Of a DNA stretch of 64,000 bases, positions 26,466-35,423 are shown one piece after another (within the stretch, counting starts at the first letter, position 1; each line of letters begins with the position of its first letter). A program made the position numbers and the translations under genes. The DNA is taken from contig NZ_VTFG01000004.1 in NCBI RefSeq assembly GCF_008692035.1, positions 33,469 to 97,468 on the forward strand, read 5' to 3'. This DNA comes from Pseudomonas marginalis. Lineage in GTDB: Bacteria > Pseudomonadota > Gammaproteobacteria > Pseudomonadales > Pseudomonadaceae. Below the pieces are notes generated by a model, which was given only the letters and a program-made list of their open reading frames with translations, made no database searches and was not told the DNA's origin.

Positions 26466-27837
26466 GGGCTGGCGTTCATCCAGCAGCCGCTTGCTGGCGC
26501 TCTACAGTTCGTTGTTCGTGGCCTGGAGCTGCATCCTCATGGGGGTGCTGTATTACGAGGTCTCGGGTTACCTGAGTGACCTGTCGCGCCATTCGCTGAT
26601 GCAACGCCAGCACCTGTTCCAGCGCTTCGACGGCGAAGAACTGGTGGAAGCGTTGACCACCAGCATGACCTTCGACATGAAAGGCGTGGACGCCTACGGC
26701 CTGTTCGATGAGCAGTTCCGCCCCTTGAGCGGGCCGATCCGCGCGATTCCCTCCGACCTGCCGCTGGACGGCAAGATCCACACCCTGGCCAATTGCGTCG
26801 ACTCCGACGACCCCAAACTGCCCAAGGACAGCTGCGACGCCGTCGCCAGCCATACCGACGACGGCCGCTGGCTGGTACTGGTGCGCGCCAATGGCTCGCT
26901 GTTCGGTGTGACACGGATCATCTGGCATGCCCTGCTGTGGGCGCTGTCCCTGACCATTATCCCCGGCGCCGCCGGCTGGCATCTGTTGCGCCGCCGCCCG
27001 CTGCGCCGGATCCGCGGGATCCAGGCCAGCGCCGAAGCCATCGTCGCCGGCGACCTCACCCACCGCTTGCCGCTGTCCAACCGGCGTGACGAACTGGACA
27101 TGCTCGCGGCCATCGTCAACGCCATGCTCGACCGCATCGAGAAACTGATGAACGAGGTCAAGGGCGTGTGCGACAACATCGCCCACGACCTGCGCACCCC
27201 ATTGACCCGCCTGCGCGCGCAGCTCTACCGCATCCGCCAGGAGGCCGAGCAGGACTCCGGCTACGCGGTGAAACTGGACGATGCCATCGCCGAGACCGAC
27301 ACCCTGATGGCGCGCTTTCGCGGGCTGCTGCGTATCTCTGAGCTGGAAGACCACCAGCGCCGTTCCGGTTTCCTGGTGATGGACCCGCTGCCGCTGCTGC
27401 GCGAGTTGCATGACTTCTACCTGCCCCTGGCCGAGGAAGGCGAATTGCAGTTGCGACTCGAAGTCCCCGAGTCCCTGCCATGGATCACCGGCGACCGCGC
27501 CCTGTTGTTTGAAGCCCTGGCCAACCTGCTGAGCAACTCCATCAAGTTCTCTCCAGCGGGCGGCGCAGTGATCCTGCGGGGACTCAACGATGCCGGCAGC
27601 ACGCGCATCGAAGTACACGACTCCGGGCCCGGCATACCGGCGGCGGAACGCGATGCGGTGTTCCAGCGGTTTTATCGGGTGGATGAAGGCGACCAGCAAG
27701 GCGGGTTTGGGTTGGGCCTGTCGATCGTGGCGGCGATCATCAACCTGCATGGGTTCAAGCTGGAAGTGGGCACCAGCGAGCAAGGCGGCGCGCGCCTGGT
27801 GCTGGAGTGTCGCCAGCAACTGATGCCCGAAGCCTGA
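26443..27837 (+). CDS. Sensor histidine kinase
   Basis: A 464-residue kinase. A first membrane segment lies at about residues 17-40, a periplasmic sensor region of about 115 residues follows with two cysteines (ANCVDSDDPKLPKDSCDA) that could form a disulfide, then a second segment (about 158-178) and a HAMP domain. The phospho-accepting His is near residue 248 in NIAHDLRTPLTRL. The ATPase domain shows NLLSNSIKFSPAG (N box, about 362), DSGPGIP (G1) and GGFGLGLSIV (G2). It would phosphorylate the regulator encoded just upstream. The signal is unknown; I do not recognise the periplasmic domain. Confidence 0.9.
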   Translation: MSLLNPSKGWRSSSSRLLALYSSLFVAWSCILMGVLYYEVSGYLSDLSRHSLMQRQHLFQRFDGEELVEALTTSMTFDMKGVDAYGLFDEQFRPLSGPIRAIPSDLPLDGKIHTLANCVDSDDPKLPKDSCDAVASHTDDGRWLVLVRANGSLFGVTRIIWHALLWALSLTIIPGAAGWHLLRRRPLRRIRGIQASAEAIVAGDLTHRLPLSNRRDELDMLAAIVNAMLDRIEKLMNEVKGVCDNIAHDLRTPLTRLRAQLYRIRQEAEQDSGYAVKLDDAIAETDTLMARFRGLLRISELEDHQRRSGFLVMDPLPLLRELHDFYLPLAEEGELQLRLEVPESLPWITGDRALLFEALANLLSNSIKFSPAGGAVILRGLNDAGSTRIEVHDSGPGIPAAERDAVFQRFYRVDEGDQQGGFGLGLSIVAAIINLHGFKLEVGTSEQGGARLVLECRQQLMPEA

Positions 27838-27853
27838 GTTCACCTCGGTCAAT

Positions 27854-27880
27854 CTGGGAGGGGCTTGCCCCCTCCCACAT
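27854..27880. repeat. REP palindrome
   Basis: CTGGGAGGGGCTTG paired with CCCCCTCCCACA, 16 bases after the kinase stop and before the convergent SRPBCC gene. It can form a stem-loop at the 3' end of both transcripts. Confidence 0.8.
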
Positions 27881-27907
27881 GAGTCTTGCATTGCCGGGTA
27901 GATCGTC

Positions 27908-28318
27908 TCAGAAGTTGGCGCGCAACGCCTCGACCCCGCCTTTGTAAACCCCGGCAAACAGCTCTTCCACCGCCGCCTCCGTGGTACCCGCCGCCGGGGT
28001 AAACACACCGGACCACGTCACCTTCGCCGACGACTCCGTCAGCGCCTCAACCTGCAACGTCGCCAGGTAAGCACTCACCGGAAACGGCGACTCTTCAATG
28101 GTGTAGCTGTAAGTACGCCCGACGTTATCGAAGGTCTGCAAACGCTCGACGATCACACCGCCGTCGGCGGTCGTCAGATGGCGCACGCGGCCACCTTCAC
28201 CAGGCTCGCTCTTGGCGATAAACGGAAGCCAGTCCGGCAGGCTGTTGAAGCCACCCACCAAGTGCCAGACCGTCTCGGCCGATACCGGGATTTCAATCAC
28301 TGCAGATGCTGTTGGCAC
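27908..28318 (-). CDS. SRPBCC/polyketide-cyclase-like protein, GTG start
   Basis: A 136-residue START-like (SRPBCC) domain protein, of the kind that binds a hydrophobic ligand in a helix-grip fold. The N terminus ASAVIEIPVSAETVWHLVGGFNSLPDWLPFI and later GVIVERLQTFD, YSYTIEESPFPVSAY fit the MxaD-like group. It has no signal peptide. The start codon is GTG at 28318 with GGAG eight bases upstream. It lies 58 bases after the polyamine oxidoreductase gene on the same strand and could be co-transcribed, but nothing links it to polyamines functionally. Confidence 0.8.
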   Translation of the reverse strand: MPTASAVIEIPVSAETVWHLVGGFNSLPDWLPFIAKSEPGEGGRVRHLTTADGGVIVERLQTFDNVGRTYSYTIEESPFPVSAYLATLQVEALTESSAKVTWSGVFTPAAGTTEAAVEELFAGVYKGGVEALRANF

Positions 28319-28375
28319 GCTAAATCTCCAAAAGTCGTAGGAAAACGTCGTGCACAGCCTGCCACGCCCCGGACT

Positions 28376-29671
28376 TCAATGCATCAATTCCCGCAAGCGA
28401 TGCCACGCCATTCCCAACGCCAGCAGCGGCGAGCGCAACGCCTTGCCGCCGGGAAAGGTCATGTGCGGCACCTGGCTGAACACATCCAGGCCCTGGCTGT
28501 GGCCCGCGTGTATGCCTTCGGCCAGCAGCCGCGCGCACCAGTGGGTCACGTTGAGCCCATGCCCGGAATAGCCCTGGGCGTAGAACACATTCGGGTATTG
28601 CTTGAGCCGCCCGACCTGGGGGAAGCGATTGGCGGTGATGCCGATCCTGCCGCCCCACTGGAACGCGATGGCGGTGTCGGCCAATTGCGGGAACACCTTG
28701 AGCATCTTGGGCTGCATATAGGCCGCGATGTCTTTGGGATCGCGCCCCGAGTAATGGCAGGCGCCGCCGAACAACAGGCGACAGTCAGCGGACAACCGGT
28801 AGTAATCCAGGCCGACTTTCTGGTCGCACAGCGCCAGGTTCTGCGGGATCAACTGATTGGCCTGTGCAACCGACAGCGGCTCGGTGGCGATGATGTAGCT
28901 GCCAGCCGGCAGCACCTTGCCGCTCAGGCGCGGTTCCAGTTCTTCCAGATGGGCATTGCAGGCCAGTACCAGGCTGGCGGCCCGTACCGTGCCGCCAGCG
29001 CAACGCACCTGCACCGTGTCGCCGTGGATCAGTTCCAGCACTTCGGTGTGCTCAAAGATCCGCACCCCAAGGGACTCGGCCACCTGCGCCTCGCCGAGCA
29101 CCAGGTTCAGCGGGTGCAGGTGCCCGGAGCCCATGTCCACCAAGGCGCCGGCATACTGCGTCGAATCCACCACGTCGCGGATGTCCTGCGGGCCCACCAG
29201 GCGGGTTTCATGCACATAACCCAGGCGCGCCAGGCTGTCCTGCTCGCCCTTGAACGCAGCGAACTGTGCAGGGGTGTTGGCCAGCTCGGCAAACCCCCAG
29301 CGCAAGTCGCAGTCGATCCCGTGCTCGCGAATGCGCTCGCCCACCAGGGCCACCGACTCGATCCCGGCCCGTTCCAGGTAACGCACGCCCTCCTCGCCCA
29401 CGTACTTGGCGAACCCCGACACATCGTGGCCGATCCCGCGAATCAACTGCCCGCCGTTGCGCCCGCTGGCGCCCCAGCCGATACGCCGGGCCTCCAGCAG
29501 GATCACCGAGAGCCCGCGTTGGGCCAGTTCGATAGCGGTGTTGACCCCGGTAAAACCAGCGCCGATCACACACACATCGGCGCTCAGGTCGGCGCCCAGT
29601 GCCGGGCGCTCCGGCATGGCATTCGCCGAGGCAAGGTAGTAGGAACGGGCGTGGTCGCTGGATGGGGTCAT
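28376..29671 (-). CDS. pauB: FAD-dependent oxidoreductase, probable gamma-glutamylpolyamine oxidase
   Basis: A 431-residue DAO-type flavoprotein. The FAD-binding dinucleotide motif is VCVIGAGFTGVNTAIELA at about residues 34-51, followed by RIGWGASGRNGGQL. The C-terminal part has FQWGGRIGITANRFPQVGRL and FYAQGYSGHGLNVTHW, typical of the PuuB/PauB group that oxidises gamma-glutamylputrescine. The gene overlaps the polyamine-binding-protein gene by four bases (ATGA) and lies downstream of a gamma-glutamylpolyamine synthetase-like gene, which together supports this substrate. Other primary or secondary amines remain possible. Confidence 0.8.
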   Translation of the reverse strand: MTPSSDHARSYYLASANAMPERPALGADLSADVCVIGAGFTGVNTAIELAQRGLSVILLEARRIGWGASGRNGGQLIRGIGHDVSGFAKYVGEEGVRYLERAGIESVALVGERIREHGIDCDLRWGFAELANTPAQFAAFKGEQDSLARLGYVHETRLVGPQDIRDVVDSTQYAGALVDMGSGHLHPLNLVLGEAQVAESLGVRIFEHTEVLELIHGDTVQVRCAGGTVRAASLVLACNAHLEELEPRLSGKVLPAGSYIIATEPLSVAQANQLIPQNLALCDQKVGLDYYRLSADCRLLFGGACHYSGRDPKDIAAYMQPKMLKVFPQLADTAIAFQWGGRIGITANRFPQVGRLKQYPNVFYAQGYSGHGLNVTHWCARLLAEGIHAGHSQGLDVFSQVPHMTFPGGKALRSPLLALGMAWHRLRELMH

Positions 29672-30756
29672 TTGTTGGTCTTCACTTTGCTCCAGGCGCG
29701 CGTCATCAGGCGCATGGTCGCCGGGGTCGGCGTGGTGGAAATATAGAGTTTGTCGAGCACGGCCTGGGACGGGTACACCTCGGGGTTGTTCACCAGTTCA
29801 GGGGCCATGAACGCCTTCGCCGCCGGGTTGGCATTGGCGTAGCCGACCGAGGCGCTGACCTTGGCGATCACTTCAGGGTCGAGCAGGTAGTTAATGAAGG
29901 CATGGGCCTCTTTCGGGTGACTCGCATCGGCCGGGATGGCCAGCAGGTCGAACCACAGGTTGGAGCCTTCCTTGGGAATCGAGTAGGCGATATTCACGCC
30001 GTTCCTGGCTTCCTTGGCGCGGTTGGCCGCCTGGAATACATCGCCGGAATAGCCGAACGCCACGCAGATATCGCCGTTGGCCAGGTCCGAAATGTACTTG
30101 GAGGAATGGAAGTAGGTGATGTACGGCCGCAGCGTCAACAGCTTGGCCTCGGCCTGCTGGTAGTCCTCGGGGTTCTCGCTGCGCGGGTCCTTGCCCATGT
30201 AGTTGAGGATCGCCGGGAACAGCTCATCCGCCGAGTCGAGGAAGGCCACGCCGCACTGGTTGAGCTTCTTGAGATTTTCCGGCTCGAACAGCACCGCCCA
30301 TGAATCGATATGGTCGATGCCCAACACCTGCTTGACCTTGTCGACGTTGTAGCCGATGCCGTTGGTACCCCACAGGTACGGCACCGAGTGCGCATTGCCC
30401 GGGTCGTTTTTCTCCAGCAGCTTGAGCAGCTTGGGGTCGAGGTTCTTGAAGTTGGGTAACTGCGAACGGTCGAGCTTGAGGAACGCGCCGGCCTTTACCT
30501 GGCGCGCCAGGAAGTGGTTGGACGGCACCACCACGTCATAGCCGGTGCGACCGGCGAGCAACTTGCCCTCCAGGGTTTCGTTGGAATCGAACACGTCGTA
30601 GATCACCTTGATGCCGGTTTTGGCCTGGAAATCCGCCAGGGTGGTCTCGCCGATGTAGTCGGTCCAGTTGTAGACGCTCACCGTCGGCGCGGCTTGGCCG
30701 GCACCGCTGAACGCGGCCACCAGGGCCAGCGGAAGAAGCTTGTTCACAAGACGCAT
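29668..30756 (-). CDS. potF: Polyamine ABC transporter periplasmic binding protein
   Basis: A 362-residue binding protein of the PotF/SpuD family. A signal peptide ends at GAGQAAP (residue 23). Mature motifs are VYNWTDYIGE, the polyamine-contacting NHFLARQVKAGAF region, PYLWGTNGIGYN and the C-terminal ATMRLMTRAWSKVK. In the family, aspartates and aromatic residues bind the amino groups of putrescine or spermidine. It sits between the synthetase-like and oxidase genes, without permease or ATPase genes nearby, so it must use a membrane complex encoded elsewhere. The 3' end overlaps pauB by four bases. Confidence 0.87.
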   Translation of the reverse strand: MRLVNKLLPLALVAAFSGAGQAAPTVSVYNWTDYIGETTLADFQAKTGIKVIYDVFDSNETLEGKLLAGRTGYDVVVPSNHFLARQVKAGAFLKLDRSQLPNFKNLDPKLLKLLEKNDPGNAHSVPYLWGTNGIGYNVDKVKQVLGIDHIDSWAVLFEPENLKKLNQCGVAFLDSADELFPAILNYMGKDPRSENPEDYQQAEAKLLTLRPYITYFHSSKYISDLANGDICVAFGYSGDVFQAANRAKEARNGVNIAYSIPKEGSNLWFDLLAIPADASHPKEAHAFINYLLDPEVIAKVSASVGYANANPAAKAFMAPELVNNPEVYPSQAVLDKLYISTTPTPATMRLMTRAWSKVKTNK

Positions 30757-30778
30757 ATCGACACCCCTTTTGTGTTTT

Positions 30779-32137
30779 TTAGACGCTCAACAGCAGGAAC
30801 TCGCGCTCCCAGGAACTGATCACCCGCTTGAAATTCTCGTGCTCGGCGCGCTTGACCGCGACGTAGCCGCGCACGAACTTGTCGCCCAGGTACTGCTTGA
30901 CCGTGTCGCAGTCCTCCATCCGCGCCAGGGCGTCTTCGAGGGTGAACGGCAGGCGCAGGTTGCGGCGCTCATAGGCGCGGCCTTCTACCGGGGCGCTGGG
31001 TTCGATCTGTTCGATCATCCCCAGGTAGCCACACAGCAGGCTGGCGGCAATGGCCAGGTAGGGATTGGCATCGGCGCCCGGCAGGCGGTTTTCCACGCGC
31101 ATCGCATCCGGGCTCGAGGTGGGCACGCGCAGGCCAACCGTGCGGTTTTCTTCGCCCCACTCCACATTGACCGGCGCCGAGGTATCCGGCAGGAAGCGGC
31201 GGAACGAATTCACGTTGGGCGCGAACATCGGCAACAGCTTGGGGATGTACTTCTGCAGGCCGCCGATATGGTGCAGGAACAGCGGGCTCATGTTGCCGTC
31301 GGCGTCGACGAACACCGGCTTGCCTGTGGCGATCTCCACCACGCTCTGGTGCAGGTGCATGGCGCTGCCTGGCTCGTCGGCCACCGGCTTGGCCATGAAG
31401 GTGGCGGCCACATTGTGCTTGAGCGCGGCTTCGCGCAGGGTGCGCTTGAACACGGTGATCTGGTCGGCCAGGTCGAGGGCATCGCCGTGGCGGAAGTTGA
31501 TTTCCATCTGCGCCGGGCCGTCTTCATGGATCAGCGTATCGAGGTCCAGGCCCTGGGCTTCGCACCAGTCGTAGACGTCTTCGAACAGCGGGTCGAACTC
31601 GTTGGCCGCATCGATGGAGAACGACTGGCGCCCGGTTTCCGCACGGCCGGAGCGGCCAATCGGGGTTTTCAGCGGCAGGTCCGGGTCTTCGCAGCGCTGG
31701 GTCAGGTAGAACTCCATTTCCGGCGCGACAATCGGCTGCCAGCCACGGTCGGTGTAAAGCTGCAGGACTTTTTTCAGCACGTTGCGCGGCGACAGTTCGA
31801 TGGGGTTGCCATGCTTGTCGAAGGTGTCGTGGATCACAATCGCGGTAGGCTCGATGGCCCACGGCACCACGTAGGTCGCGTTGGCCACCGGGCGGCAGAC
31901 CATATCGATATCGGCCGGGTCCAGCAGGTCGTAGTAGATCTCGTCGTCGACAAAATCCCCGGTTACCGTTTGCAGCAACACACTTTCCGGCAGGCGCATG
32001 CCTCGCTCATGCAGGAACTTGTTGGTGGGCGCAATCTTGCCGCGTGCGATGCCAGTCAAATCACTGATCACGCATTCGACTTCGGTAATCTTGTGTTCTT
32101 TCAGCCAGGTGTACAGCTGATCGAAGGGGGCGTTCAT
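30779..32137 (-). CDS. pauA: Glutamine-synthetase-like gamma-glutamylpolyamine synthetase
   Basis: A 452-residue member of the GlnA/PuuA superfamily, which ligates glutamate to putrescine or other polyamines with ATP. The N-terminal beta-grasp part is short. The catalytic part includes APEMEFYL, GPAQMEINFRHGDALDLADQ, FMAKPVADEPGSAMHLHQS, EWGEENRTVGLRVP and the ADANPYLAIAASL segment near the C terminus. The tyrosine adenylylation loop of housekeeping glutamine synthetase is absent. I start at the ATG at 32137 (GAGG upstream). An AraC regulator gene is divergent. Substrate assigned by family and neighbours. Confidence 0.83.
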   Translation of the reverse strand: MNAPFDQLYTWLKEHKITEVECVISDLTGIARGKIAPTNKFLHERGMRLPESVLLQTVTGDFVDDEIYYDLLDPADIDMVCRPVANATYVVPWAIEPTAIVIHDTFDKHGNPIELSPRNVLKKVLQLYTDRGWQPIVAPEMEFYLTQRCEDPDLPLKTPIGRSGRAETGRQSFSIDAANEFDPLFEDVYDWCEAQGLDLDTLIHEDGPAQMEINFRHGDALDLADQITVFKRTLREAALKHNVAATFMAKPVADEPGSAMHLHQSVVEIATGKPVFVDADGNMSPLFLHHIGGLQKYIPKLLPMFAPNVNSFRRFLPDTSAPVNVEWGEENRTVGLRVPTSSPDAMRVENRLPGADANPYLAIAASLLCGYLGMIEQIEPSAPVEGRAYERRNLRLPFTLEDALARMEDCDTVKQYLGDKFVRGYVAVKRAEHENFKRVISSWEREFLLLSV

Positions 32138-32275
32138 AAGGACCTCGTCATGGGGTGGGTGCTGCGCCGCCTTGTACTCGCGGCGCATTGAGGTCTATCT
32201 TGGGCCAGCCTTCACAGGCCATCTATCCACTTTGCACGCCCCACAGCGCACCAATAGAGTGCGCACGGATCCCCC

Positions 32276-33163
32276 ATGACCCAGGCAACCGCTTTGCGCG
32301 TACAGGCCTTCACCACCGCTGATGTGGCCACCCAATGCCGTGCGACACCCGGCTGGGTGCAGCAATACCAGCAGATGTCCCCGGGGCATTTCGCCGGGCG
32401 CGTCCGCTACCTCGACCTGCACGGTGTGCAGGTGTACGAAGAGAGCATGAACACCCGTGTGGAGCAGCACTTCAACGCACCGCCGGGCGCGCTGGCGTTC
32501 TGTTTCGATGGCAGCGACAACGCGCTGTATCTGCTCAATGGCGAAAGCCGCAACACCTGGATCACCCCGGAAAACTACCGCGAAGTGGCGGTGGTGTTCG
32601 GCCCGCAGTTCGTGCAGCACCATGGCCTGGACGTGGCCACACTGGAAGGCCTGTTCATGGCGCCGCTGGCCTGCCAGCAGAACGCGCTGTTCAGCCGTTG
32701 GCTCAGTGGCACCCTGACGCGCTTGTCCACGGACATCGACCCGGTGTCCCTCACCCGGCAGTTGCTCGACGACTGCCTGTTCATCCTCGACAACGCCTGC
32801 GTGTGCCTGGACCGAAGCTCATTGCAAAAGCGCAGTGAAGAACGCCGCTTGATGGCGCGCATAGGCGAGTGGGCGGCGGATGCGCCGGACGAAACCGTCA
32901 ACCTGTTGGAACTGGCGCGGATTGCCGGCGTACCGCTGCGCCAGTTGCAGCAAGGGTTCAAGACCTACACCGGGATGAGCCCGGCGCAGTGGTTGCGCCT
33001 GCGCCGGTTGAACGGGGCACGGCGGGAATTGTTGAGCGGTGCCGGAACGACCGTGGCCGAGGTGGCGATGAACTGGTCGTTCTGGCATTTGGGGCGGTTC
33101 TCCAACAGCTATCGAGCGTTGTTCAAGGAACTGCCCAGCGAAACCCTGAAGCGCTCAATCTGA
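32276..33163 (+). CDS. AraC-family regulator
   Basis: A 295-residue regulator with two helix-turn-helix units at the C terminus (about residues 200-290: NLLELARIAGVPLRQLQQGFKTYTGMSPAQWLRLRRLNGARREL, then TVAEVAMNWSFWHLGRFSNSYRALFKELPSETLK). The N-terminal 180 residues are a cupin-like sensor (YQQMSPGHFAGRVRYLDLHGVQVYEE). It is divergent from the gamma-glutamylpolyamine synthetase gene with a 138-base gap, so control of the polyamine genes is likely but unproven. The ATG has no strong ribosome-binding site. Confidence 0.83.
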   Translation: MTQATALRVQAFTTADVATQCRATPGWVQQYQQMSPGHFAGRVRYLDLHGVQVYEESMNTRVEQHFNAPPGALAFCFDGSDNALYLLNGESRNTWITPENYREVAVVFGPQFVQHHGLDVATLEGLFMAPLACQQNALFSRWLSGTLTRLSTDIDPVSLTRQLLDDCLFILDNACVCLDRSSLQKRSEERRLMARIGEWAADAPDETVNLLELARIAGVPLRQLQQGFKTYTGMSPAQWLRLRRLNGARRELLSGAGTTVAEVAMNWSFWHLGRFSNSYRALFKELPSETLKRSI

Positions 33164-33176
33164 AATGCATCTGAAA

Positions 33177-33266
33177 ATGTGGGAGGGGCTTGCCCCCGAT
33201 GGCGATGGCTCAGTCAACATCTCTGTATCTGAACTACCGCAATCGGGGGCAAGCCCCCTCCCACAT
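33177..33266. repeat. REPIN (two inverted REPs)
   Basis: A 90-base element with ATGTGGGAGGGGCTTGCCCC at the left and its complement GGGGGCAAGCCCCCTCCCACA at the right, enclosing about 45 unique bases. It lies between the convergent stops of the AraC gene and acoC. Confidence 0.85.
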
Positions 33267-33277
33267 TGAATTGCATT

Positions 33278-34381
33278 TCAAGACTGGGATTTCAGGAAGG
33301 TTGAGATTAGTTGGTTAACCCGTTCCGCCGCCTCCAACTGCACCATATGCCCCTGCCCCGGCAGAATCTCCACCTGGGCCTCCAACCCTTGGGCATGGTC
33401 GGCCGGGATGATTGCATCGTCACTGCCCCAGATCACCAGGCTCGGTTGCTCCCCCACTACGTTGCGCAAATCCAGGCGCTGGCGCCCACCCTCGAACAAC
33501 TGGGCATTGAGCTGACGAAGCGCCTGGTCCACCCCTTCCAACCGCTTGAACTTGAGCATGTCCTCCAGCATCTGCCGCGTCACCAGCGCCGGGTCGCTGA
33601 ACAGTTGCACCAGTTGCGGCTTGAGCGCGTTGCGGTTGTTGGCTTCGGTGAAACCTTGCAGATAATCACCGTTGATATCCGCCCCCAGCCCGGCGCTGGC
33701 GATCAGGGTCAGCGAGGCAACGCGCGCCGGAGCCTGACGGGCGACCGTCAGGCTGACCAAGCCGCCCATGGAGTGCCCGGCCAGGTGCACGCGGTCGAGC
33801 TTGAGGTGATCGAGCAAGGCCAGCACGGCCTGGCTCAGCTCTTCGGCGTCACCGGTTTGCAGATGCTTGCCCGACTCGCCATGCCCCGGCAGGTCCAGGG
33901 CGATCACCCGGCGCTCGGCGGCCAGGGCCGGTTGGTTGAACAGCCAGTTGTTCAAGTCGCCGCCAAAGCCATGCACCAGCACCAGCGGCGTGCCGCCCTC
34001 GCCCAGGTCGAGATAACGCAGCAAGCGCCCGCCCACCTCGACCTTCTGCGCACTCGGCCCGGTGGCTTCGGCTTCGGCGCTGCTTGAGACGAACCCGGCG
34101 TTGAAGCTTTCGATCACCGCATCGATCTCCGCCTCGCTGGCCTCACCTTCCACCACGACCCCCAGCAGCGCGCCCACCGGCAAGGTCTCGTCGCTCAGCG
34201 CCAGCACGCGGCGCAACACACCGCTGAACGGCGCCTCGACGCTGCTGGAGATCTTGTCGGTCTCGACGTCCAGCACTTCCTCGCCCTTCTCCACCCGGTC
34301 GCCGGGCTGCTTGAGCCAGACGTCGATGCGGCCTTCGGTCATCGACAGCCCCCACTTGGGCATGGTCAAGGTATGGATCAT
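33278..34381 (-). CDS. acoC: Acetoin dehydrogenase E2 (lipoyl domain plus alpha/beta-hydrolase)
   Basis: A 367-residue E2 component of the acetoin dehydrogenase complex. Residues 1-80 form a lipoyl domain (PKWGLSMTEG; lipoylated lysine in VETDKISSSVEAP, about residue 43). A linker rich in Ala/Ser/Glu leads to an alpha/beta-hydrolase domain (about 120-365) with nucleophile motif GHSMGG and C-terminal GQGHMVQLE. This fusion replaces the usual CoA-acetyltransferase core and is the known AcoC architecture. The ATG overlaps the acoB stop by four bases. Confidence 0.9.
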   Translation of the reverse strand: MIHTLTMPKWGLSMTEGRIDVWLKQPGDRVEKGEEVLDVETDKISSSVEAPFSGVLRRVLALSDETLPVGALLGVVVEGEASEAEIDAVIESFNAGFVSSSAEAEATGPSAQKVEVGGRLLRYLDLGEGGTPLVLVHGFGGDLNNWLFNQPALAAERRVIALDLPGHGESGKHLQTGDAEELSQAVLALLDHLKLDRVHLAGHSMGGLVSLTVARQAPARVASLTLIASAGLGADINGDYLQGFTEANNRNALKPQLVQLFSDPALVTRQMLEDMLKFKRLEGVDQALRQLNAQLFEGGRQRLDLRNVVGEQPSLVIWGSDDAIIPADHAQGLEAQVEILPGQGHMVQLEAAERVNQLISTFLKSQS

Positions 34382-35397
34382 GCGGCGTTCCTCTTGTCGG
34401 CGATCTTCAGCACGGCGGCCTCGATCTTCGCGGCGTTGGGGATGTACAGGTCTTCCAGCGCATCGGAAAACGGCACCGGCGTGTGCGGCGCGGTGACCAT
34501 CTCGATCGGCGCACGCAGAAACGAGAAGCCCTGCTGGGCCACCAACGCACTGATGTCGGTGGCGATGGAACAGCGCGGGTTGGACTCATCGATCACCACC
34601 AGGCGCCCGGTTTTCTCCACGCTCTCGAGGATGCTGTCTTCGTCCAGCGGGCTGGTGGTGCGCAGGTCCAGCACTTCGCAGTCGATGCCCTGGCGTGCCA
34701 GGTTGGCCGCGGCTTCCAGGGCGATATGCACCATGCGGCCGTAGGTCACCAGGGTCACGTCGCGGCCTTCGCGCACAAAGTTGGCTTCGCCGAAGGGCAC
34801 GGTGTACAGCTCTTCCGGCACCTCACCTTGGAGGCTGTAGAGCATCTTGTGTTCGAGGAAGATCACCGGGTCGTTGTCGCGGATCGCCTGGATCAGCATG
34901 CCCTTGGCGTCATAGGGCGTGGCCGGGCACACCACCTTGAGCCCGGGAATGTGCGTCCACATCGAGGTGAGCATCTGCGAATGCTGGGCGGCGGCGCGCA
35001 GGCCGGCACCGTACATGGCGCGCACCACCAGCGGCGTGGTGGTCTTGCCGCCGAACATATAGCGAAACTTGGCGGCCTGGTTGAGCAACTGGTCGAGGCA
35101 GCAGCCGATAAAGTCGACGAACATCAATTCGCACACCGGGCGCATGCCACGGGTGGCGGCGCCGACGGCCATGCCGACGTAGCCGACTTCGGACAACGGC
35201 GCATCGAGTACCCGGTCCGGAAACTCCGGGTACAGGCCCTTGGTCACCCCCAGCACACCGCCCCAGGCGTCCTGCTCGCCGGGGGAACCGGTGCCGCCGG
35301 AGACATCCTGGCCGATAATGAACACGCTCTGGTCCCGGCGCATTTCCTGGGCCAGGGCTTCGTTGATTGCCTGCTGATAGCTGATTTTGCGAGCCAT
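34378..35397 (-). CDS. acoB: Acetoin dehydrogenase E1 beta subunit
   Basis: A 339-residue transketolase-like beta subunit. Typical motifs include YQQAINEALAQEMRRDQSVFIIGQDV, the PLSEVGYVGMAVGAATRGMRPVCELMFVDF core and the C-terminal TVEKTGRLVVIDESNP-like stretch (here ESVEKTGRLVVIDESNPRCS). With AcoA it cleaves acetoin to acetaldehyde and an acetyl group on ThDP. It lies 26 bases after acoA and overlaps acoC by four bases, one operon. Confidence 0.92.
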   Translation of the reverse strand: MARKISYQQAINEALAQEMRRDQSVFIIGQDVSGGTGSPGEQDAWGGVLGVTKGLYPEFPDRVLDAPLSEVGYVGMAVGAATRGMRPVCELMFVDFIGCCLDQLLNQAAKFRYMFGGKTTTPLVVRAMYGAGLRAAAQHSQMLTSMWTHIPGLKVVCPATPYDAKGMLIQAIRDNDPVIFLEHKMLYSLQGEVPEELYTVPFGEANFVREGRDVTLVTYGRMVHIALEAAANLARQGIDCEVLDLRTTSPLDEDSILESVEKTGRLVVIDESNPRCSIATDISALVAQQGFSFLRAPIEMVTAPHTPVPFSDALEDLYIPNAAKIEAAVLKIADKRNAA

Positions 35398-35423
35398 GAA
35401 ATTCTCTCCGAGTCTTGTAGTTA

